In this document: in pieces, positions 58,003 through 64,000 of the stretch
Layout: every line of letters begins with the position of its first letter
Numbering within the stretch: the first letter of the stretch is position 1
Source of the DNA: Breviolum minutum Mf 1.05b.01
Lineage: Eukaryota; Sar; Dinophyceae; Suessiales; Symbiodiniaceae
Length of the DNA: 64,000 nucleotides
Assembly: GCA_000507305.1 (NCBI GenBank)
Contig: DF239651.1
Location: 186,924 to 250,923, forward strand
Direction: 5' to 3'
Program-made: the position numbers and the translations under genes
Notes under the pieces: generated by a model
The model's input: the letters and a program-made list of their open reading frames with translations, nothing else
Told to the model about the DNA's origin: nothing
The model's database searches: none

Positions 58003-60240
58003 CGTGTTACGCCTTTCAGGCTTAGCTTCATCTTCAGAGCAGCTTTATCTGAGCTGAGGCACTGCTTTCTTCACGACAGCTGCAAATTCACCTTGGAAAC
58101 CCGTTTAAAACGTCACATGAGATTCAACGACAAACTCTGTTTGGATTCAGATCCTCAAGTTAATCGTATCAACTGCCAGCTTGGTGCTGAGAAAGGGGAG
58201 GAAGATACGAATGGTACTCACCCGATGCTACTCACACGGGGCTCACTACATTCCCCCCACTGTTCGGCCTTTGCGGCGGATGGTGCGAGACTTCTTGCTC
58301 TCCAGGTTTGTTCTGGCACAGGAACCAAAACGTGAAAATGAAACGATGTTTCCCGGTCAGGTTCTATTTTTACAATCGACGTATGGGTCCAAATGAATAA
58401 AAATGTTGCAAGACTGCAAGAGCCTTGATGATAGATAGGCTGTGGAAGTCCAACTCTCAATAATAAAGCTCTGGCGTGCAATAGAGTGGGATCACGAAGG
58501 AAAAACGAGTGACCACCCAGACTAGTCCGAACACAGAACTTTCAATCTTTTTCTGAAAGATGTCAGTTTCGCTGTGACATCTTTGCGAAGTTCAGCTCGT
58601 ACTTGGTCTGGTGCTCCTGAGGATCAGCTGATGAATTTTTCAGTCGAGTGAACTGATCAACTCTAATCGCACTAACATGAAACAATGATCACAGCTCCTG
58701 GTTAAACGAGAATTCCGTGGTGACCACCTGAAACTTGACAACACTGTCAACACATCCAACGCACGTCAAGGCAACATCATCGAATATGCAGTCTGTATGT
58801 GACTTCTGCTGCGCTGATTTTCAAATGCATTTGCAAAGAATCCTGGATTTCGATCTGTGATCATATGATCCAATTACAAGTGAAAGCTATCCCATATTCC
58901 TCGCACCAGACTGTCACTTAATGAATAATGACATGGCAACAATCTATCTTACAGAAATTGCCATCTCTTATCATCAAAGCCTTGCCCTTCTCCCCTACAG
59001 TCGCAAAGAGATGTTCCAACCTTGTGGGCAAAGCTACGAAAAGCGTCAAGAGGCCAATGTATTAAGCCCTGATAAATTGTCAAAAGCCGAGCATGGCAAA
59101 AACAACTGATTCCACACTGAAATGTTCCACCAACAACAAAACACTTGCAAGACCCAACGGGACCAAAATTTGTTTGACGTGACAAAGTGTGAAACTTCTG
59201 AGACATTGACAGCTGGGAATCCTTGCAGGTGCACGATATAAAGCGGGAGATTTTGTTGAAAAGCATCTATTGCTGGCCCCTGCCATGAGGTTTCTCGGCC
59301 AAGGTTTCTCGGACAAGGTTTGGGGGCTGTTGCTATTTCAAAATTGATTGAGGCTTGCTAGTCGTTGCTATCATCACAACGGTGCCGGCAGTCCTCATCA
59401 GCATATGCTTTCCAAGAGGTTCCGTCCTGGATATTTGGGGCAAAAACCTACGCCCCAATGTGCCGGGACTGCTTCATGTGTAAAAGCCAAGTCTTTTTAT
59501 TTTCAACCAAAAATGTCATAGGTGCAATGCTACGCTTACGCACCGCAGCAATGTTTGTGCGCCTTTAATACCAAGGGCACCACAACCAATAGTTCCAGTT
59601 TCCCAACAAAAATGCACTAGTAAATCAATCATACGAACGTTGAAGACATCAATGTCGATACTTGTGTGGCAGCATCTAACGACAACGCTGGCATGAAAAC
59701 AGCCCCAACCAGCCTTCCATTCCCAGCTGGCCACACTTTTTTTTGCTTTCTTTAATGGGGAGCCTCCGCAACGGCAAACATCCAATGATCACACAAATGT
59801 TTCAAAATCGATTTCACCTCTTGCCTCAAGCTACCTAATTTTTGGCCAGGTTTCCCACGCCTTTAGGTTCAGCTGCTGCCTTCTTTTTTGGAGGCATGGC
59901 GCTTTTCCAATGTCAGCTCAACAAACAATCTAACATTGCGTGGTTTTTTTTGTGCACATGGATTGGTATTGAACCAAAACTGGACCAAAGCGATTTGGTG
60001 TGATTTTCGATAAAATTCATGAATTGATGGTACTGGCCACGGCGCCCCGGATGTGGATCATGTTCGTTACAGCTTGCCGAAACCATGACACTAATCGAAC
60101 CAAAAAGTCAGCACGACAACAAAACCAAAACAAAAATGTTTCAGAGAATGAACGGTTCCAAATCAAGTCGGGTGTTTACCTGAAATCCGAAAGCATCACC
60201 CCAAACCTTGCATACACTAAATTTGCAATGTTCATGGGGT
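58003..60240. other. No gene recognised
   Basis: Only short weak coding-like stretches (for example 58230-58330, minus, KSRTIRRKGRTVGG). No repeat or RNA gene is supported in this 2.2 kb. Confidence 0.4.
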
Positions 60241-60248
60241 AGCCACGA

Positions 60249-60303
60249 CGACAACAACAACAACAACAACAGCAACAGCAACAGCAACAGCAACAACAAC
60301 AAC
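60249..60303. repeat. CAA/CAG microsatellite
   Basis: About 18 triplets of CAA with interspersed CAG. On the minus strand it would read as poly-Cys or poly-Leu, an artefact. Confidence 0.95.
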
Positions 60304-60404
60304 TACGAAAAGTAAGTAGCTTTGACAAGTAAACAAACACGAAGTACACTAACAGCACTCAACCCAACACTGAAGTACCCTTTCACTCTGGTGCAGCCTT
60401 TTTA

Positions 60405-60425
60405 CCTTGAGCCAAAGTAGGTAAG
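60405..60425 (-). other. Possible relict of the dinoflagellate spliced leader
   Basis: On the minus strand this reads TACCTACTTTGGCTCAAG. It matches the 3' end of the dinoflagellate spliced leader (TAGCCATTTTGGCTCAAG) at 15 of 18 positions, with the last 11 identical. An 11-base match is expected by chance about 0.03 times in a window this size. A single degenerate copy is weak evidence. Confidence 0.3.
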
Positions 60426-60812
60426 AAGTATATACGTGAAGTAAGTGTGACACATACATGGGAAGTGTGCATGGTATTTGACACGCTCCCTTGAAGTAAT
60501 GTAGTGCCCACACGAAGTTACTTCACCAACAAATGAATTAATGAGAAGTTCAAAAATTGAAGTATGAATTCAAGAAGTTCTCATATTTTGATCCTGTGGA
60601 AGTTCAACATTGAAGTCGAACCTTTTACAAGTCCTGGACCAATCATCAAAAGAAGTTGCAAAGTCATGGACATTTGAAGTCCAGCTGATACAGAAGTATC
60701 TTACAAATCCTGAGAAGTATCGTGCTTGAAATCTGCGCTCAATGAAGTTGAATCAGAGCTGCAATGAAAAGAAGTCTTGCAAAAACTGAAGTGAGACAAT
60801 CACCAAAGAAGT

Positions 60813-61560
60813 TCACATCCTAGCCCTCGCAAAATTCAACACGAAGTGGCTTGGAACCTTAAAATCTGGGGTTCCTTGAATGTGTTGGTGAGAAGTGATC
60901 AGGTGAAAAAATCTGTGCTGACCTGTCACTGGATGAAGTGCACCTTGACCTTTCAAGTGCTTGAAGTAGAAGTCACTCCACTGAGCCATTGAAAGTCTTC
61001 CCAGGGCATGATGTTGCAGTACGAAGTATCGCATGCTGGCTTGTTCCTCCAAGCTGAAGTCATATCGTATCTTGACATTCAAGAAGTAGTCATAGTAGAT
61101 ACGATTCCAGAAGTTTGCAGTGCCAGCACCAATCCTGTCATTAGATGTTTTGAGAAGTCAAACGTACTGCAACCAGAAGCATAGGATATTGAAGTTCCAA
61201 AGGAATGGGAAGTCCTTTTCCCTTCTTCCCTTTTCCTTTTCCTTTTGCCTGGTTGAAGTTCTCCTCAAGTTCCTCCAGCACTAAGTTCACGCCAAAAAGT
61301 GCGAAGTTGATTGCACTACGAGGCGACATGCAGAAGTTGATCATGAAGACAGAATGTGAGAAGTGCCTCTCCTCCACAAACTCCATGGGATAGAAATGTC
61401 CTTCATTGAAGTTCACATAGCACATGCTCACACAGAAGTACAGGTACGACTTTGTCAAGAAGTCCTGCTGCAGTGATCTTGGAATGGCATTGAGATGTTG
61501 TTGAAGTCGACGAACTCGAATCTCAATGATATTCTGAAGTAGATACTGCTCTTCAGGTGT
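60813..61560 (-). CDS. Coding-like 3' region of the copia element, unknown protein
   Basis: Reads EEQYLLQNIIEIRVRRLQQH, then LTKSYLYFCVSMCYVNFNEG, NFNQAKGKGKGKKGKG (strongly basic) and VRL; after a frame break at about 61147 it continues TANFWNRIYYDYFLNVKIRY then HALGRLSMAQWSDFYFKHLK. Protein-like in composition and lying 3' of RNase H, so it may be an extra ORF of the element or an adjacent gene. Many residue pairs (YF, NF, HF, DF) come from the recurring ACTTC. Family not recognised. Confidence 0.45.
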
Positions 61561-61736
61561 GTAGATGGGTCCCTATGTGGACCAACGAAGTGCTTCTGGA
61601 TAGTTCTCCTCTGATGCAAGAAGTAGAGGGAACATCANTCTTAAACAATTACGGGGAGTGCTGTGGAAAATACGTGCATACATACGTGTTACGTATGAAG
61701 TGTGAAACTATTTTTCTACACACGTGCAGTACGAAG

Positions 61737-63113
61737 TCAGGCAACTCTGCCGAAGGGATACGTGATCCCAAGCGACATGAGATGTCTCGGAAGTACTTCC
61801 TTTGTGATGTACTTTGTCATCACATCGGAGGGATTCGAAGTATCAGCCACTTTCTTGATTGAAACAACACCCGAAGCAACAAGTTCTTGGATAAATAGAA
61901 ATCGAAGTTGAACATGCTTCGTCTTCTTGGAAGTTCCAAACCTAGTAGCCATTGACTTACCTGCAGTACTGTCAGTGTGGATTCGGATATTCACATTTTT
62001 GGAAAGTTGGGATTCAAGAAGTAATGACCTAATGAACAAACTTTCCGACACTCCAAGTCCTATGGCGTAAAGTTCTGCCTCTCCGCTGGAGAGTGCAACT
62101 GTAGCCTGTGTCCGACTCTGAGAAGTGATCAGAGTGCCGAGAAAGTACAAGGCCATGCCGGAAGTGCTCCTTCGTGAAATGGCACAACCTGCCCAATCGG
62201 AGTCCACATAGGTGTCGATGTCGAAAGTCGTCTGCTTGGAATGCGGAATGATCTTTGGTCGAAGTGTCAAAACCATCGGTTTGGTTCCTGCCAAGTACCT
62301 TAGTAAAGTCTTCATTTTCGTACGATGGTCCTCAGTCGGGGAAGTCAAACCACGTGACAGTTCCTTCACAGGGAACTGAATGTCTGGCCTAATGCTGCTC
62401 AGCCAAAGAAGTTGTCCTACGATCCTACGATACAACTTGTGATCCTCTGGAGAGAGAAGTTCCTCCGAGTCAATCAACTTACGAAGTGAATCGGTTCCAG
62501 GAGTGGCCGCATGCCTACATTTCACCATGTCAAGTTGTTCAAGCATCTTGTCAATGTAGGAAGTTGGCATGGACATCTCAATGGAGTCCTCGCGACGGGT
62601 GATGCAACGTCCAAGAAAACTAATCGAAGTACCTGGTTCAAGTACACCTTCCGATCTCAGGCACAACTGTTTCTGAAGTTCGGAGAACAAGAATTCAGTG
62701 GTTTTCTTGTCACCGAAAATCAACAAATCGTCAACGTAGCACGACATGTAGCAACGTCGTTCCGGATGGAAGTACAAGTTCGAATCAGATTTCAAGCGTT
62801 CAAACCCAAGGGATGCAGCGACACTTGCGAAGTGCTGCTGCCACATGCGAGGGGACTGCTTCAGTCCATACATTGCTTTCCGAAGTTTCCAAAGAACTCC
62901 ACCGTTGGGGTAATATTCAACCGGTGGAATCACAAAACTTCGTCCGTGAGAAGTGCGTGAAGAAACGCCGTACTGACGTCTCCAGCAAGTATGTGCCAAC
63001 CATGTGCAACCGCCAAAGTCAACAGAAGTTTCAACGTGATAAGTGAAGGAGTACTGGCATAAGTGTCGTCGGGATCGACTTCTTGGTCGTATCCACGAAC
63101 ACACACACGGCAC
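61737..63113 (-). CDS. Copia-type reverse transcriptase (C-terminal part) and RNase H
   Basis: A 458-codon frame; homology begins near residue 60. Reverse transcriptase: WKLRKAMYGLKQSPRMW (75-91), the copia core, and CYVDDLLIF (125-133) with the catalytic Asp pair. Connection: RIVGQLLWLSSIRPDI. RNase H: DIDTYVDSDWAGC (298-310; catalytic Asp), STSGMALYFLG, ALSSGEAELYA (340-350; Glu), IRIHTDSTAGKSMA (Asp) and TKHVQLRFLFIQE. All catalytic residues of both domains are present. The first 59 residues are out of frame with the element; the true upstream sequence is in the overlapping frame (62930-63709). Confidence 0.92.
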   Translation of the reverse strand: MPCVCSWIRPRSRSRRHLCQYSFTYHVETSVDFGGCTWLAHTCWRRQYGVSSRTSHGRSFVIPPVEYYPNGGVLWKLRKAMYGLKQSPRMWQQHFASVAASLGFERLKSDSNLYFHPERRCYMSCYVDDLLIFGDKKTTEFLFSELQKQLCLRSEGVLEPGTSISFLGRCITRREDSIEMSMPTSYIDKMLEQLDMVKCRHAATPGTDSLRKLIDSEELLSPEDHKLYRRIVGQLLWLSSIRPDIQFPVKELSRGLTSPTEDHRTKMKTLLRYLAGTKPMVLTLRPKIIPHSKQTTFDIDTYVDSDWAGCAISRRSTSGMALYFLGTLITSQSRTQATVALSSGEAELYAIGLGVSESLFIRSLLLESQLSKNVNIRIHTDSTAGKSMATRFGTSKKTKHVQLRFLFIQELVASGVVSIKKVADTSNPSDVMTKYITKEVLPRHLMSLGITYPFGRVA

Positions 63114-63709
63114 TTAACACCGTCGCCTTTTGCTCGCTTTACCCATTTTGTCGAAATGGCATTCTGAAGTTGATCAGGAGTGCATTCAGTGATCAGCTTC
63201 TCCTCATAGACGTCGAAGTCCTTGATGGAAGTCATCTCCTTGTTCATTCCTGCAATCTCTTGATCGCGGTCGAACTCGGTGTCGTACCAAAGTACGGGTT
63301 CTGCTGCGCGAAGTGCTTGAAGTTCTTCTTCTCGGTCAACATTGGGCTCAATTGGAACGTCAAGTCCACTCTTGGTGGAAATCGAAGCAACACAAGCACA
63401 AGTGACGGGAAGTGAATCCGTTTCAAACACGGCAGAAATCCGTTGAAGTTTCGTTTCGCTCCCTGGGACAAAGTCAGGAGCTGAACGCTTCAAGTCGGAT
63501 TGCGCCGGACCAACACGCTGAAACAGGAAGTCCTTCAACAATTGCTTGTCAACTTGTTCGGAAACCGGAAGTCTGCGAATGCTCCTTGTTTTGAACACTC
63601 CAGAAGTGGTTCCGACAACATGCATGTCAGCGGAAGTGTCTCTTCCCAGCCACAAACCAGGGACCCAAGAAGGATCGGCTTTGGGCTGCTTTCCGCGAAG
63701 TCTACACAA
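62930..63709 (-). CDS. Copia-type linker and N-terminal reverse transcriptase
   Basis: A 259-codon frame opening at TTG. It starts with the end of integrase (WVPGLWLGRDTSADMHVVGT), runs through a linker and enters the reverse transcriptase: NAISTKWVKRAKGDGVKCRV, RGYDQEVDPDDTYASTPSL, then GDVSTAFLHALLTDEVL, which carries motif A (Asp in GDVSTAFLHA). The frame stops immediately after DEVL, where the next frame continues; loss of one base at about 62940 explains the break. Family role: copying element RNA into DNA in cytoplasmic particles. Confidence 0.88.
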   Translation of the reverse strand: MCRLRGKQPKADPSWVPGLWLGRDTSADMHVVGTTSGVFKTRSIRRLPVSEQVDKQLLKDFLFQRVGPAQSDLKRSAPDFVPGSETKLQRISAVFETDSLPVTCACVASISTKSGLDVPIEPNVDREEELQALRAAEPVLWYDTEFDRDQEIAGMNKEMTSIKDFDVYEEKLITECTPDQLQNAISTKWVKRAKGDGVKCRVCVRGYDQEVDPDDTYASTPSLITLKLLLTLAVAHGWHILAGDVSTAFLHALLTDEVL

Positions 63710-63885
63710 AACACAACCTCACCAAACTTGCAAAGTGCCGAAGTATAGCGTTTGCTCCAACGACGTTCAAACGGAGTCAAGCCGTCTGATCGAATTGCAA
63801 AGTTATTCAACAAGAATTGTGAGTGTTTCACAAGCCAAGTGAAGACAGGAGAAGTGATCGGGACAAGTGCCGTACCGATCAGCAA
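63535..63885 (-). CDS. Copia-type integrase, C-terminal fragment
   Basis: Reads FTWLVKHSQFLLNNFAIRSD, then GLTPFERRWSKRYTSALCKF and GEVVF: the segment after the DDE core where copia integrases have the H...N...R....PyE...g+kp.v..l+.FG. After GEVVF the frame is shifted relative to 62930-63709. The catalytic DDE residues lie beyond the right edge. Confidence 0.75.
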   Translation of the reverse strand: MLIGTALVPITSPVFTWLVKHSQFLLNNFAIRSDGLTPFERRWSKRYTSALCKFGEVVFCVDFAESSPKPILLGSLVCGWEETLPLTCMLSEPLLECSKQGAFADFRFPNKLTSNC

Positions 63886-64000
63886 GGTCCTGTCGAAGTG
63901 TTCTCACCTGTGCGTAGAGAAGTTGCTGGCTGTTGCCAACAGCTCCCTGCGCTTGTTTCCATTCAGTGGGACTTTTGCGAAGTGCAAGTCCTCCAAGTTC

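Larger units (their letters stand above)
60361..64000 (-). mobile_element. Ty1/copia-like retrotransposon, partial, with GAAGT-saturated sequence
   Basis: Order on the minus strand: end of integrase (63885-63535), reverse transcriptase (63709-61900), RNase H, then a 1.2-kb coding-like 3' region. Integrase before reverse transcriptase is the copia order. The 5' part lies beyond 64000. Two frame breaks, near 63715 and 62945, each explained by loss of one base. The pentamer GAAGT (ACTTC on the coding strand) recurs about every 30 bases in 60361-61560 and about every 55 bases in the coding part. No long terminal repeat could be delimited. Confidence 0.85.

Noticed and set aside
60176-60358. Poly-Cys minus frame
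   Set aside because: Translation of the CAA/CAG microsatellite.
62930-63720. Idea that the copia frame breaks were caused by 5-bp ACTTC insertions
   Set aside because: Removing an ACTTC does restore the frame at both breaks, but DEVL...VIPPVEYYP and GEVV...CRLRGKQPKAD read better with a single missing base, and most ACTTC elsewhere sit in frame inside conserved motifs.
1-64000. tRNA, rRNA or snRNA genes
   Set aside because: I found no cloverleaf or conserved rRNA/snRNA block by eye; a covariance-model scan would be needed to exclude them.

Overview
This window looks like nuclear DNA of a dinoflagellate, plausibly a Symbiodiniaceae-type genome. No single marker proves it. The evidence is: genes split into many short exons; introns that often begin GC or GA instead of GT, inferred from reading frames that rejoin exactly across nine consecutive calpain exons; head-to-tail genes on one strand; two large retroelements, a tyrosine-recombinase (DIRS-like) one and a Ty1/copia-like one; abundant tandem and dispersed repeats; and two scaffold gaps (11536-12199 and 42822-43468).

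Every gene I can recognise is on the minus strand, so the gene array reads from right to left.

Layout in plus coordinates. 1-5022: scattered exons of an unidentified, partly coiled-coil protein. 5076-9035: a divergent phosphagen (guanidino) kinase in about seven exons. 9577-10962: an uninterrupted bestrophin-like channel ORF. 11275-12199: AT-rich sequence and a gap. 12209-19545: a decayed DIRS-like retrotransposon (gag-like ORFs, reverse transcriptase, a cytosine-methyltransferase-like domain lying inside RNase H, tyrosine recombinase) bracketed by an identical 42-bp direct repeat. 20002-21205: a Cys-rich, probably secreted protein. 22299-24517: unassigned exons. 25651-28818: a calpain cysteine protease with Cys, His and Asn all present. 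29200-38840: coding-like exons, two EF-hands and at least seven SH3-like repeat exons, which may form the upstream part of the calpain gene or a separate gene. 40507-41409: a gene with a 226-bp exon duplication. 41690-45280: a dense cluster of microsatellites and satellites. 45300-58000: scattered minus-strand exons, a duplicated and partly inverted module, and an AT-rich island. 60249-64000: a copia-like element running off the right edge, in a tract saturated with the pentamer GAAGT.

Calpain, EF-hands and EF-hand-adjacent SH3-like repeats suggest calcium-dependent proteolysis. The phosphagen kinase and bestrophin suggest energy buffering and anion transport. No operon-like cooperation between neighbours can be shown. 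Exon limits marked approximate were read by eye from splice-site and frame logic and need transcript data.
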